A DNA stretch of 64,000 nucleotides from Adenophora triphylla var. japonica (taxonomy: Eukaryota; Streptophyta; Magnoliopsida; Asterales; Campanulaceae): contig JAFEMH010003634.1 of NCBI GenBank assembly GCA_022495995.1, positions 186,001 to 250,000 on the forward strand, written 5' to 3'. Below, piece by piece: positions 21,577 through 32,455 of this stretch (within the stretch, counting starts at the first letter, position 1; every line of letters starts with the position of its first letter). Under the pieces are notes generated by a model. The model saw nothing but the letters and a program-made list of their open reading frames with translations, made no database searches and was not told the DNA's origin. A program made the position numbers and the translations under genes.

Positions 21577-23385
21577 GTGGTGGTGGATGATTACTCAAGA
21601 TATATGTGGGTTGAGATGATGATTTCCAAAGATGACTGTTATGAGATTCTCACTGCACTTTTTAGACGGCTCCAAACTCAAAAAGAAGACGACATCGTTA
21701 GTGTTCGATCAGATAATGGAACAGAATTTAAGAACAACGGTGTTGCTCAGTATTGTGATGACCACGGGATTGATCACAATTTTTCCACAGCTGGTGTTCC
21801 ACAACAAAATGGGGTTGTGGAAAGGAAGAATAGGACGTTGATTGAGGCTGGAAAGACTATGATATCTGAAGCGAAGCTACCTCAGTATTTTTGGGCTGAA
21901 GCAATCAATACCGCATGCTTCACTCAGAACCGCTCCCTCATCAACAAAACCTATAATAAGACTCCCTATGAGCTTTGGCGAGGAAGAATCCCCAACATTG
22001 CATTCTTCAAGATTTTTGGATGCAAATATTTTGTCCTCTACAACGGAAGAGAAAATAGAGGTAAATTCGGAGCCAAGGCCGATGAAGGTATTTTTGTTGG
22101 GTATGCTAAACATTCTAAAGCTTTTCGTGTTTTCAATAAAACTAGTTTAAAAATAGTTGAGTCTGTCCATGTTACTTTTGATGAGCATTCTCTCCTTGAG
22201 CCACATTTGGCTCCAAATGTTGCTGATGATTTTGTTGAGCATAATGAACCAGGTGAACCATCTCAAACCGCACCTGAACCTCAACCGCAAAATCCAGCAC
22301 CCTCAACTGAAATTCCCCCAAACCGCACTTTTGAAACCGCACCTGAAATTCCCATTCCAGATGCAACTCCAAGGGAAGAAGAAGTTGAGAATTCCCCTAT
22401 CCAGCTTATAGAACCTCTTCATCAACTTACTTTCCATGACTTCGCTGAAGGATCTAACGACGTTCCAATTGAAGACCTTCAGCAAACCTCAGTCCAACCA
22501 GACTTACCCCTGAGGTTCGTGAAGTCGCTAGCCACCCTCACAAATGTGATTGGTGATCTGTTTTCTGGTGTTCAAACAAGGAGATCGAATTATGACGAGC
22601 ATACTTCTCTTTTATCTCAAGTTGAACCCAAGAAGATTGATGAAGCACTCCAAAATTCCAGTTGGGTTGTTGCTATGCAAGAAGAACTCAACCAGTTTGA
22701 AAGATGCAAAGTCTGGACTTTGGTGCCTAGACCTCAGGATCAAGGAGTGATAGGAACTAAGTGGGTATTTAGGAATAAGATGGAGGAGAATGGAAGCATC
22801 ACTAGGAATAAAGCAAGGTTGGTTGCACAAGGATATAGGCAAGAAGAAGGAATTGATTATGACGAAACCTTTGCTCCAGTTGCAAGATTGGAAGCTATCA
22901 GAATCTTCTTAGCCTACGCCTCTTTCAAGCATTTCAAGTTATATCAAATGGACGTAAAGAGTGCATTCCTCAACGGCAAACTGCAAGAGACCGTGTATGT
23001 TGCTCAACCTCCTGGATTTGAAGACTCCAAATTTCCCAATCATGTCTACAAACTCCAGAAAGCTTTGTATGGACTTAAGCAAGCTCCGAGAGCATGGTAT
23101 GAGACTCTCTCTAAATTTTTACTAGAAAAAGGATTTAAACGCGGTAAAATTGATACAACTCTTTTTATTGCCAAATATAATGAGCATACTTTACTTGTTC
23201 AAATTTATGTCGATGATATTATCTTTGGTTCTACTAATGAGTTACTTTGCAAGCGTTTCGAAAAGCTAATGAAAAGCAAGTTTGAGATGAGCATGATGGG
23301 AGAATTAACATTTTTCCTCGGCTTCAAATCAAGCAATGCGAAGAAGGTATTTTCCTCAGCCAAGCTAAATACACCAAGGAGCTAA
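21577..23385 (+). CDS. copia-2 integrase-reverse transcriptase (open frame)
   Basis: A 602-codon open frame in an otherwise decayed element. The integrase core has [22 protein letters not shown] and [17 protein letters not shown] as the D,D,E triad. A Pro/Glu-rich hinge (about residues 215-310) follows, partly built from AACCGC words. RT has [24 protein letters not shown] and the catalytic [10 protein letters not shown], ending near [10 protein letters not shown], where a frameshift cuts off the connection to RNase H. Integrase inserts the cDNA; RT copies the RNA. The start shown is the first Met in the frame; the natural product is a polyprotein fragment, not a separate gene. Confidence 0.85.
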   Translation: MVVDDYSRYMWVEMMISKDDCYEILTALFRRLQTQKEDDIVSVRSDNGTEFKNNGVAQYCDDHGIDHNFSTAGVPQQNGVVERKNRTLIEAGKTMISEAKLPQYFWAEAINTACFTQNRSLINKTYNKTPYELWRGRIPNIAFFKIFGCKYFVLYNGRENRGKFGAKADEGIFVGYAKHSKAFRVFNKTSLKIVESVHVTFDEHSLLEPHLAPNVADDFVEHNEPGEPSQTAPEPQPQNPAPSTEIPPNRTFETAPEIPIPDATPREEEVENSPIQLIEPLHQLTFHDFAEGSNDVPIEDLQQTSVQPDLPLRFVKSLATLTNVIGDLFSGVQTRRSNYDEHTSLLSQVEPKKIDEALQNSSWVVAMQEELNQFERCKVWTLVPRPQDQGVIGTKWVFRNKMEENGSITRNKARLVAQGYRQEEGIDYDETFAPVARLEAIRIFLAYASFKHFKLYQMDVKSAFLNGKLQETVYVAQPPGFEDSKFPNHVYKLQKALYGLKQAPRAWYETLSKFLLEKGFKRGKIDTTLFIAKYNEHTLLVQIYVDDIIFGSTNELLCKRFEKLMKSKFEMSMMGELTFFLGFKSSNAKKVFSSAKLNTPRS

Positions 23386-24143
23386 TAAAGAATTTTGGAT
23401 TAGAAAATGCTAAAGTATATGATACTCCTATGGCCACCGGCAATAAGCTAGATAAGGATCTCAAAGGTAAGAAAGTTGATCAGACTTTATATCGAGGTAT
23501 GATCGGCTCATTACTTTACTTAACTGCTAGTAGGCCCGATATCATGTTTAGTGTCTGCGTATGTGCTCGCTATCGCGCATCCTAGAGAAGCACATCTTAT
23601 TGCGCCAAGCGTATAATCCGCTACTTATCCGGAACCACTAACCTTGGACTTTGGTATTCCAAAGATTCGAACTTCGATCTTGTAGGTTATTCGGATGCAG
23701 ACATTATGCAGCTTGTACTATTGACAGAAAAGCACTAGTGGTACTTGTCATTTCCTGAATAGACTAGTTGCTTGGGCCACAGAAGCAAGCTTCGCCAAAG
23801 TGTCAACCACGTAGGCCGAGTATATTGCCGCCGGTAGTTGTTGCCGCCAAATCCTTTCGATGAAGCAAATAGCTTGGTAGACTATGGAATCCATGAAGGG
23901 AATTGCCCCATCATGTGTGACAACACTTCAACTATTTCAGTCTCCAACAACCCTGTCATGCATTCCAAGACCAAGCATATTGATATCAAGTATCATTTCC
24001 TCAAAGACCATGTGGAGAAGAGGAATATCCATTTAGAGTACGTGGGGACAGACAACCAGATTGCTGATATCCTCACAAAGGCTCTTGACTCCAAGAGATT
24101 TTCTTTTCTTAGAGGAGAAATGGGTATGCTTGAACTTAAATAA
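23386..24143 (+). pseudogene. copia-2 RT C-terminus and RNase H, broken
   Basis: Frames shift several times: DTPMATGNKLDKD-like and GSLLYLTASRPDIMF-like segments near 23430-23550, then an open segment from 23838 with CDNTSTISVSNNPVMHSKTK, HIDIKYHFLKDHV and GTDNQIADILTKALD, the C-terminal part of copia RNase H. Confidence 0.85.
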
Positions 24144-24179
24144 ACTCCACACTTTTTATTGGCTAACTTGTTTGTTGAG

Positions 24180-24320
24180 TCTAGGTTGAAATTCCTTTGG
24201 GAATCAAACCGCTTCTGTTGAACCGCCTGCATGCAAACCGCAATATATCCAACCGCCTGCATCCAACCGCTACTTCCAAACCGCTTGATGCAGTCTGACC
24301 GCTTGGATCAAAACCGCGTT
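24180..24320 (+). repeat. AACCGC motif cluster between pol and ORF3
   Basis: Eight ACCGC words (AAACCGCTT, GAACCGCCT, CAACCGCT and similar) lie within about 110 bases just after the pol stop, all on the sense strand. Confidence 0.85.
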
Positions 24321-24358
24321 TCAACAAGAAGTAAACTCTGTCTATTTTCTTTGTTTAT

Positions 24359-24389
<31 letters not shown>

Positions 24390-24619
24390 CCTGTTCAAAT
24401 TCCTTTATTTATTTTTTAGTCCTTATTTTTGACAAAAGGGTATTTTTGCAAATGTTTTCCCTCAAAAATTCAAAATTTTAGAGCATTTAATGCTAAGGGG
24501 ACATGAGCATTTAAAGCCCTCATGTCAGCCGTCATAGAGAGCTGTGCAGGAGGTGAAAGGGTGTAACAGTTGGTTTAATTTCAATCATTCCTTCTGCCAA
24601 CTGCCTCCACCCCTTCACC

Positions 24620-24633
24620 CTATATAAACCTAA
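24620..24633 (+). promoter_or_regulatory. TATA box of copia-2 ORF3
   Basis: CCCTATATAAACCT lies about 125 bp upstream of the ORF3 start at 24753, in a CTCTCT-rich leader. It suggests that ORF3 has its own promoter in addition to the LTR. Confidence 0.55.
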
Positions 24634-24752
24634 GTTGGTGAAATTCTTCCTTTTCTCTGCCAACTCTCTGCACACTGTACTCTCTCTACCAAACTCTCTC
24701 TCTCTCTAAAACCCTTTACAAAAACCTTCATTTTTTCTTACTTAAATCATCA

Positions 24753-26306
24753 ATGGCAACAACTTCAAAACCTTCAACTTCAAAAAGGCAAAGAGCATCT
24801 ACCACTGCTAGGGCAAAGAAACCTATCTTGGAAATGGTAACAAATCTCTAACCCTAACCTTTAATTTCTTCAAAATCTGCCATGGATGAACCAATAAACT
24901 GTTCGCATGCCCTGTTTAGATTTCTGATGATTTTGAACTGATTTCTTGATCATTTTTGTTGAAATTAGTTGGGTTTTGCTCGGTTTTGTACATGGATTGA
25001 TTATATGTAATTTATTTTATGATTCATCCATGCTATGAACACCTATTTTGTGATTTTCAGTTTATATGGTTCGAACACCCACTTTTGATTTTTGATGATT
25101 ATAAATGATTCTGGGTAAAGGTTGAAATTTTATTGATATATTGTTAATCCCCTTCCCAATGTGATCATTTTGATATATTATTTGCTCATTTTGGTTAAGT
25201 TTCTTGTATCTCTGTTCTTGGTGTTCTTGAATGTTCTTGGTGTTCTTCACAAAACCCATGAACTGTTCTTGAAAAATCACATGTTTTGGTTGCCTTGATT
25301 CTGAGAAAGTGTTTTCCAACACTTAGAAAATTTTCAACTTTTTAGAAATTTTGGATTTTATTTTGGTTTGAAACCGCCTGCTTGCAACCGCTTAGAAATT
25401 TCTTGTTTCAAACCGCTCCTCACCTATTCAACCTAAACCGCATGTTCTAAAAATCGCTTTTTCAAATACTTTGAAACCGCATGCTGGTTAAATTCCTTCC
25501 TTCTTTGATTTTGAGATTTTTACTAAGTATATAGGCTGGAAACCAAGAAATTCCTCTCTAATCACTGCTTGCAGTGTGGGATAAGTTTGGATTACAATGC
25601 CACGTACTTAAGTAATTTTGTTCAAATCCTCATTATTTGTTGAGTATTCATGGTTTCACTTGGGGTTTGAAATTCTCAAACCGCACCATTGCTCAACCGC
25701 TTGGTGCTCAAACCGCATGTGAACTATGAATACACAAATGGATCTAACACTTGAAACTTTATTTTATAGGATCCAACTACTTTCCTACCTGGGTGGGAAG
25801 TGAATGAGGAAGAGCTCAAAACAGATGCTCTAGGAAGGGAGTTGCTGAGAAAGCTCAGAGTCTCAGGCATCCTACCGCTCTTCACCAAGAAACAAAATTT
25901 TGTTGTACCATCTTTTGTGGATCAATTCTTTGCAACCGCTAAGAAGGATTCCAGAGTTCTTGAGCAAGGCCAGAGAGTTTCCTGCCTGACCGCTGTAGTT
26001 GAAGGGATGAAGCTCTCCATTGACTACATTGATATAAGAAGACTTTTCAGATTTGCAGTTGGTGGTGCCCCCTTAGAGGTTGATCAAGTTATCCAAGATG
26101 CTGCTGCTCTCAAAACCGCCAATGTAGATACCTTATCCAAGAAATACAAGAAGATCCCCAGAAAGAACTTTGGTGAGCTGATGAACTTCATTGGTCACCT
26201 AGTGGGAAGATCAATTTGTGGAAAGACTGGGACCAACACAACGACATCCATTTTTTCAGTTAAAATGAAAATGTTGTCGGCATGTGATCCAATTTTCAAA
26301 GGATAA
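24753..26306 (+). CDS. copia-2 ORF3, spliced, truncated at the 3' end
   Basis: Exon 1 is 24753-24836 (MATTSKPSTSKRQRASTTAR..., basic, Ser/Thr-rich). A 933-bp intron with GT (24837) and AG (25768-25769) follows, and exon 2 runs from 25770 in the same phase (DPTTFLPGWEVNEEELKTD). The joined frame gives about 206 residues and resembles the putative plant transposon protein domains found in extra ORFs of some plant retrotransposons; the molecular function is unknown. It occupies the position of the envelope-like ORF of Sireviruses. After about residue 180 (GRSICGKTG) the sequence looks foreign, so the tail is lost. The intron carries a dense AACCGC cluster (25372-25715). Confidence 0.55.
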
Positions 26307-26662
26307 AATAGAAAAATCGAATGCAAAATATCCTCACTCTTCTTCATCTTCTTCCTTCTTTCCCAAACTGCATGTCACATTTAAAAAACAGGTATAATTA
26401 GATGACCAGAATAGTAGTTTTGTCCTCAAAGTTACCTTATAGTGTGGGTACTATTTTTGTAGTTTTGTCTTTTAATAATTTATCAATTATAAATTTTAGA
26501 GTGTAATTAGAATACTTATTTCTAATTTTTATTAAATTAAATATCAAATATAGAATGATACTATTTTTTTGTAGAAATTTGAAATCGTTCCTGCCTTGGA
26601 GCTCCTACTGTGCTCACGTCTCCCTGTTAGTGTTAGTAGGGACAACCATGATTAAATTAGTA
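26307..26662. other. non-genic DNA
   Basis: AT-rich sequence between the broken end of copia-2 and copia-3. No gene, element end or repeat recognised. Confidence 0.5.
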
Positions 26663-26667
26663 TAATT

Positions 26668-27160
26668 TGTTGGAACAAAAAGATCCATTAAACATGAACC
26701 GTCTCATAACTAGATTAAGAAGAGAAGAAGATGAAGACGGAAGCATGTACCTTGTGATTCCATGATTATATTCTTAGTCTTTTTCTTGAGTAGAAGGAGG
26801 AAGTATGAAGATAGTCTTCAAAGTAGGGAAGAGTAGATCTTCTAAATGATGAGTGTCCTTATTCTCTTTAGTCTTCAAGTACTTAGAAAGATTTTGAAAT
26901 GAATGAAATGTAAAATTAGTAGTTTCATAGGCTGATGGAAAGGCCTTTATAAAGGAATCCAAGGGGCACTTCATTTAGGGACTACACCTATTGATATATA
27001 AGATATTATCATTATGTCCATCATTTAATGGTAGTCTTATATTATGGAATTCTACATATTATATTATATCCTATACTTTATATTAAACATTATAATATTG
27101 ATCACTATTTTATTAAGTACTTTCACTAATAATACATGTTATACAATCCATGTTCTAACA
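26668..27160 (-). repeat. copia-3 3' LTR
   Basis: On the minus strand it starts TGTTAGAACATGG at 27160 and probably ends TTGTTCCAACA at 26668 (493 bp). The purine tract AAGTGGGAGAT lies just before it (27161-27171). The left boundary is inferred from TGTTAG/CCAACA ends, because no second LTR is available. Confidence 0.6.
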
Positions 27161-27434
27161 ATCTCCCACTTGAATTATAATAACATATATTTATACTTAA
27201 TAAAATCCTTCAATCATATTTATAACATAAATGACAATCCTTATGTGCACTTTGTTGTCATTCGAAACCAATCCCGTTCATTAGTCATATAAGTATAAGG
27301 ACTAAAGGGGCAGTCGTTATAATTGATTCGCAACTAAACCCACATTAATCACATATATATATCCAACTAAATGACATAGATTAAGTATAGATATGTAGCA
27401 TGGAATATTAATGAATATATATGAAGAATGCATA

Positions 27435-27721
27435 CTCCCTCCGTCCCGGCCGAAAAGCCACAAAACTAGCCATGCACGCAAAATAAGAAATGTGATGTAG
27501 AAAAGAGAAAAAGTTTAAATGTTGTGAGTATGAAAAATTAAATAGGAAAGAGAATGAGTGGGAGGTGATGTAAGAAAGAGAATGTTGTGAGTGTAAAAGT
27601 AAAGTAGGAGAGAGAATGAGTGGGTGGAAAAGTAATAAAAACTTTCCTTTTTGGGAAAGTGCCTTTTTAAATGGGACGCCCAAAATGGAAATTTGTGGCT
27701 TTTCGGCCGGGACGGAGGGAG
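27435..27721. mobile_element. Stowaway MITE with perfect 30-bp ends
   Basis: A 287-bp element flanked by TA (27433-27434 and 27722-27723). The terminal repeats are identical for about 30 bp, CTCCCTCCGTCCCGGCC continuing through GAAAAGCCACAAA. It is inserted in the 3' untranslated part of copia-3. The lack of decay in the ends marks it as one of the youngest insertions in the window. Confidence 0.95.
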
Positions 27722-28149
27722 TATATATATTCTCCAACTAGTCCTACTTAACCAAATGAGATCAATATAAATAAAAACAACACAAATAAATAAAAAACAA
27801 CACAAACTCCCACTGATTTAAGCATTATCAAAAGTCTTTTCACCCATATGAGCAGTATGCTCGTGAAATATCAAAAGAGATTACCTTTATAAAATGAATC
27901 CAATAACATGGAGTTTGATCCTATAAGTTGTATATCTATTTGTTCATTTTATACTTATTTCTCTTCAACAAGAGACATAATCATATGATGTCTTTCGACA
28001 TCTTTGCATCCAGTAAAACAGAATCGGAATACTTAATGATCTCAAAATGATCTGATTTTCTATACATAAGCATGTAGATTAATGTTTTATAGGTACTTCA
28101 TCATTTTTTTGGATGTGACTTAATGTTCTTCTTTTCCTAATTGCTTTGG

Positions 28150-29920
28150 TATTGACCAAGCATCCCAATAATAAATGCAAGGTTTGTACGAGTACAGACT
28201 TGCGCATACATTAAGCTTCCTACTACCGGTGCATAAGGGATATTTTCCATATATTTGGATTTAATTTTAGGACATTACTTTAAACTGAATTTATCTCCCT
28301 TAGAGACAGGGGTGTCATGTGGTTTACAATTTGCATGCTAAACCTTTGTAATACCTTCTTTATATAACTCTTTTGCGATAATCCTAAAACATCTCGTGAA
28401 CGATCACGGTGAATTTGGATTCCTAATACAAAAGAAGCCTCACCAAGATCTTTCATCTCAAATTTGTTTGAGAGAAATTTTTTAGTTTACTTAAGAAGTT
28501 CCTTATCATTACTAGCAAGTAAAATGTTATCCACATATAAGACAAAAATATAAATTTACTCCCACTGAACTTATGGTACACACAATCTTCACCAAGATTT
28601 ATTTCAAAATCAAATGAAAGAATAACTTGATTAAATTTTAAGTACCATTGACGAGATGCTTGCTTAAGCCTATAAATGGATTTCTTAAGTTTACAAACTA
28701 GTTGACTAGTTTGATCTGAATTAGTCACCATTTCTGGTTTCTTCATATAGATAGTTTCTTCAATGTCGCCATTGAGAAAAGCTGTCTTAACATCCATTTG
28801 ATGAAGCTCAAGATCATAATGTGCCACTAATGCCATAATGATCATAAAATAGTTTTTAGAAGATACCGGAAAAAAAATGTTTCTTTATAATCAATGTCTT
28901 CCTTTTTGAGTAAATCTATTAGCAACAAAACGTGCCTTATATCTTTCCATATTACCTTGCTAATCCCTTTTGGTTTTAAATATCAATTTATAACCAATAG
29001 GTTTTACACCTTCAGGTAATGGGACAAGATCCCAAATGTTATTGTCTTTCATTGATTTTAACTCCTTATTAATGGCATTGATCCACTTATGAGAATTAGG
29101 ACTATTAATGGCTTCATGGAAGGTGATTAGATCATCATCCACTAAACCTAAGGTTTCCTCATTCTCCGTAAGATATAAATATTCGAAATAGCACTTCTTC
29201 TTTCTCTAGTAGATCTCCTTAAGGGCACCGATTCATCCTTATTTTGAGGTTGTTGAATTTCATTATGTCCAACATTTTTATGTTGTCCGTTATTTATGGG
29301 AGTCTCTATATTATTTTGAATTGTATGTTCTTTGTTGAATTTCAGGTACAATTACTTGATTTCCAATAGGAACTAAAGTTTGAAGAATAAAGAGTGGTTC
29401 CTCTAACTCTTCAAATTCAAAATCATCACTATTTCTCCCACTAAATTCAACATCCTCAAGGAACCTAACATTGCCAGTCTCAAAAATGTTCTAGTTTTCG
29501 GGTCATAAAATTTATATCCCCTAGATCTCTCGACATACCCTACAAAATAGCTACTAATAGTATTAGGGTCCAGTTTGCCCTCATTAGGCCTATAAGCTGC
29601 GGTTTTTAATGCTTCGCCCATAATGAGTGAGGTAAAAAAGTACAAGAAAACATACTTCTTACAATATCCTTAAGGATTCTATTATGTCTCTCCACTATAC
29701 TATGCTAGGTTTGCCCGGCATGGTGTAGTGAGGGACAATCTTACACTCTTCAAAATAGCGAGTATAAAGGACCTGGACGTTATTCACCCAATACGTTATA
29801 CCGTCCGTAGTTTTCACTACCATGATCGGATTTAACGTTCTTAATAGTCTTTCTTATGCCTTAAAAGACTTGAAAACGTCCAGTGATTGAAACTTTACAT
29901 GCAGAAAATAATGTATCCAT
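28150..29920 (-). pseudogene. copia-3 pol fragment (integrase-RT)
   Basis: Reading the minus strand from 29,900: integrase core IKNVKSDHGSENYGRY (about 29850-29800), integrase C-terminus with NEGKLDPNTISSYFVGYVER (about 29595-29530), the hinge with RRSTRERRSAI, RT with WINAINKELKSMKDNNIWDL, HQMDVKTAFLNGDIEETIYM and LKKSIYRLKQASRQWY, then a stretch resembling LGEASFVLGI and GSLMYAQVCTRTD near 28440-28180. YVDD has become YMWI and frames break repeatedly, so the enzyme is dead. Confidence 0.85.
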
Positions 29921-30840
29921 AACTGAAATTACCCGGATCCGAGAGGCAGCGCAATCGCGCCCCGGCATCTGGCATTTTTGCTTTCGTGTGTTGGAGGAGG
30001 TGCCTCGCTGTGTTTTTTCTTGTAGAGTCGCAACACCGTTTTGATTAAGCCCAAAACATTGAGAAAAGACATCAGTTTAAAAATAAATTGTTTTTGTGTG
30101 ATGAGATTTTTGAGTTTGGAGGTCAGGTTACTCCTCGGGAAGAGAATATTAGAATATTAGAGCTCACCCGAGTCGCCTCGTAAAAACAAGTCTTTTGATA
30201 CCCCTTCTTTCTTTAAATGTTGTGTGTGTGCTTTTAAAAATGCATGCTGTGTCGGATATCTACATTGTACACTGCTTATTGAAATGTATTGAAATAGTGT
30301 AGGAAGGAAGCCTTACCAATGTTGGTTCGTATCTGTCTTCCGCGGGGGAATAGTGTTTGAGGATGGAATAGTGTTCCGGGATGGACCGGGATTGCTTCGG
30401 GATGTGCCGATTGTCTGCGGACAGAGCTTCGGCGTGCCTCGGGATTGTCGGGTGTGCACTCGGGCAGAGGTTCGGCGTGCGTTGGGATCGCAGGGATTGT
30501 CGGCGGGATTCGGGCAGAGGTTCGGCATGCTTCGAGATCGTCGACTGGATTCGGGCAGAATTTCGGCGTGCGTCTGAGTTGCCGGTTTGACTAGGAAAGA
30601 GCCGGGACGCCTCGGGAAAGACTAGGCAAGGCCTCGGAGTACCTCGAAAGTGCCTCGGGGTAGCGCGGGAGCATCTCGGGAGCGCTCAAAAAGGCTTCGG
30701 AGCACCACAAGGAAGCTCGAAAGGCCTCGGAAAAATCCGAAAGGGGCCGGGAGTGCCTCGTAAGGACTTAGAGGGGGAGCCAGAAGGCCTAGGGAGAAAG
30801 TAGAAGAGGATGGAGTCTGAAATGAGGGAGGGGGAGCCCT

Positions 30841-30850
30841 CTATTTATAG
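30841..30850 (-). promoter_or_regulatory. gypsy-1 LTR TATA box
   Basis: CTATAAATAG on the minus strand, 20 bp from the nearest palindrome (30871-30884). The same CTATAAATAG core is found in the LTRs of gypsy-2 (48514-48523) and gypsy-3 (51972-51981). Confidence 0.8.
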
Positions 30851-30870
30851 TTGAGAAAAATCTGCAACAA

Positions 30871-31021
30871 GGTCCGTACGGACCTCCTAGGTAAACCAAA
30901 ATTGCAGTTTTCCAAGATTTAGGGGAATCTCGTGGACTTTAATGGGATTTAGTAATTATGAGATTTGGTAGCAAGAAGGTCCGTACGGACCTTTTAGCAT
31001 GCAAAGAGGTCCGTACGGACC
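30871..31021. promoter_or_regulatory. gypsy-1 LTR palindromic sites GGTCCGTACGGACC (x3)
   Basis: Perfect 14-bp palindromes at 30871-30884, 30978-30991 and 31008-31021. The last two are 30 bp apart and each is preceded by GCAAGAAG or GCAAAGA. All three lie upstream of the LTR TATA box in the minus direction. The same pair occurs near 32870 and 36320, upstream of the antisense genes. Confidence 0.85.
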
Positions 31022-31247
31022 TTCCCCGTTTTTCCAATTATTGCATAATTCCTAAAAAGTCCTTTTGTGCTTTTTTGTCCCAGAAAGGCCTCCCCTTGGT
31101 TTGGTTGGTGGTTTTTTGGACCTTTGATGGTTTTTGAAGGGTTTGGAGGGTTTTTTGAGGGTTTCGGGTGTTTGAGACTGCGTTTGAGTGAGTCTGCGGT
31201 GTTTCCCGGGTGCTTAGAAGAGGGGGATTCAGATTGGGGTACTTACA

Positions 31248-31260
31248 GAAGCCCCTCGAC
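31248..31260 (-). other. gypsy-1 polypurine tract
   Basis: On the minus strand, GTCGAGGGGCTTC directly precedes the 3' LTR start TGTAAG. Confidence 0.65.
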
Positions 31261-31360
31261 AACGTCACTTACGGAGGAAGTGGGGTCGTCGATAAGATAA
31301 GGGTCCTGATCTGGATCACGTGAGGACGTGGCGGTGTCCTTAGGTGTGTGACCGTTTAGG

Positions 31361-31885
31361 TCAGTTGGCTGGACCCTGTGATAGGATTCCTACGTATCCC
31401 TGGCGGGAATCAAGCGTGATCATAGTTCGGGTGTATGGGGAAGTGGACGTGTCGGTGTCCTGTGCGTGACAGTTTAGTTCGGTGGTGAGGACGTGGTGGC
31501 GTCCTAGGTGACCGTATAGGTCGGTGGTAAGGACGTAGTGGCGTCCTTGGTGACCGTATAGGTCGATTGTGAGGACGTGGTGGCATCCTGGGTGACCGTT
31601 TAGGTCGGTTGTGAGGACGTGGTGGCGTCCTGGGTGACCGTATAGGTCGGTTGTGAGGACGTGGTGGCATCTTGGGTGACCGTATAGGTCGGTTGTGAGG
31701 ACGTGGTGGCATCCTGGGTGACCGTATAGGTCGGTTGTGAGGATGTGGTGGCGTCCTGGGTGACCATATAGGTCGGTTGTGAGGACATGGTGGCATCCTG
31801 GGTGACCGTATAGGTCGGTTGGCTGGACCCTGTGATAGGATTCCTACGTATCCCTGGCGGGAATCAAGCCTGATCGTAGTTCGCC
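31361..31885. repeat. 8 x 42-bp tandem array with flanking direct repeats
   Basis: Eight exact-length 42-bp units fill 31485-31820. Each contains GGACGTGGTGGCGTCC, a near-palindrome, and GACCGTATAGGTCGG, which also folds back (GACC/GGTC). A separate sequence of about 55 bp starting GGCTGGACCCTGTGATAGG lies on each side (about 31366 and 31821), so a larger unit was duplicated too. It lies between the gypsy-1 antisense genes and the 3' LTR. Confidence 0.95.
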
Positions 31886-32169
31886 ATCGTGACGTTGTGA
31901 GTGTAGGCGGTCGTGGTGGTGCCCTGGAGTGATGTGACCGCTGAGGTCGATTGTGAGGACGTGGTGGCGTCCTGAAATGGAAATTTTACAGTTTTCTGAA
32001 CCAGGTAATTTAAAGCCTTCCGGGCTGGAGATAATGATTTGGGAGGTTTATACAGTCTTTCGGACCGAGTGGTTTAAAGACTTCCGGGATGGAGATAGAT
32101 GGGGGCATGTTATGCCTTGTGATTTGTGGTCGCGTCGCGCGTGAGGATGTGTTGTGTCCTCTGGCTGTG

Positions 32170-32455
32170 GGTTTTGGTTCAGGAGTATGAACCTGGTGCT
32201 TGAGACTTAGTTCAGGAGTATGAACCTAAGTTGGAGCTTGGTTCAGGAGTATGAACCTCGTGCTTGAGACTTAGTTCAGGAGTATGAACCTGGTGAGGCC
32301 TTGTGTGAGGCGTGATTGCCTTGTACTTTGATTATGAGAGGCGTGATTGCCTCGTGTTTTGATTGTGAGAGGCGTGATGGCCTCGTGTTTTGATTGTGAG
32401 AGGCGTGATGGCCTCGTGCTTTGATCGTGAGAGGCGTGATGGCCTCGTGCTTTGT
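32170..32455. repeat. hairpin-forming tandem repeats
   Basis: Four copies of GGTTCAGGAGTATGAACC-type units (32174-32292; arms GGTTCA/TGAACC) are followed by five units of about 31 bp containing GAGGCGTGATGGCCTC (32303-32450; arms GAGGC/GCCTC). Each unit could form a stem-loop. Looser repeats of CGGGCTTACGATGAC continue to about 32750. Confidence 0.85.

Larger units (their letters stand above)
16966..26306 (+). mobile_element. copia-2: Sirevirus-like Ty1/copia element, 3' end missing
   Basis: 5' LTR, PBS, decayed gag, protease, intact integrase-RT frame, RNase H fragments and a spliced third ORF downstream of pol. The 5-bp flank is CAACG (16961-16965). No 3' LTR is found before the next element, so the right end was lost in the third ORF near 26240-26306. 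A long LTR, a long element and an extra ORF after RNase H are Sirevirus features; lineage assignment is an inference. The motif AACCGC recurs along the sense strand. Confidence 0.8.
26668..29923 (-). mobile_element. copia-3: minus-strand copia fragment cut by gypsy-1
   Basis: The 3' LTR is at the left, preceded on the minus strand by a polypurine tract, RT, the integrase C-terminus and part of the integrase core. It stops exactly where the gypsy-1 LTR begins (29924). The 5' half would lie beyond gypsy-1, outside the window. The open pieces are short, so this is an old copy. Confidence 0.8.
29924..31247 (-). repeat. gypsy-1 3' LTR
   Basis: 1,324 bp. On the minus strand it starts TGTAAGTACCCCAATC at 31247 and ends GGGTAATTTCA at 29924. 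Gypsy-2 and gypsy-3 LTRs also start with TGTAAGTACCC. A TATA box (CTATAAATAG, 30841-30850) and three inverted-repeat sites are inside. The terminal 258 bp match 47728-47985. Confidence 0.9.

Noticed and set aside
24144..26667. 3' LTR of copia-2
   Set aside because: I looked for TGTTGGGTATGC and other 5' LTR words up to the copia-3 LTR and found none; the end is treated as lost.
26570..26667. Alternative left end of the copia-3 LTR at TGTAGAAATTTG
   Set aside because: TGTTGGAACA at 26668 pairs better with the TGTTAG start as LTR ends, though without the second LTR this is not certain.
31410..31796. Minus-strand Arg/Pro/His-rich repeat protein
   Set aside because: Translation of the 42-bp array; no start context or neighbouring gene structure supports it.
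31485..31820. CRISPR-like regular array
   Set aside because: Units abut directly with no unique spacers, and the DNA is plant nuclear with retrotransposons around it.
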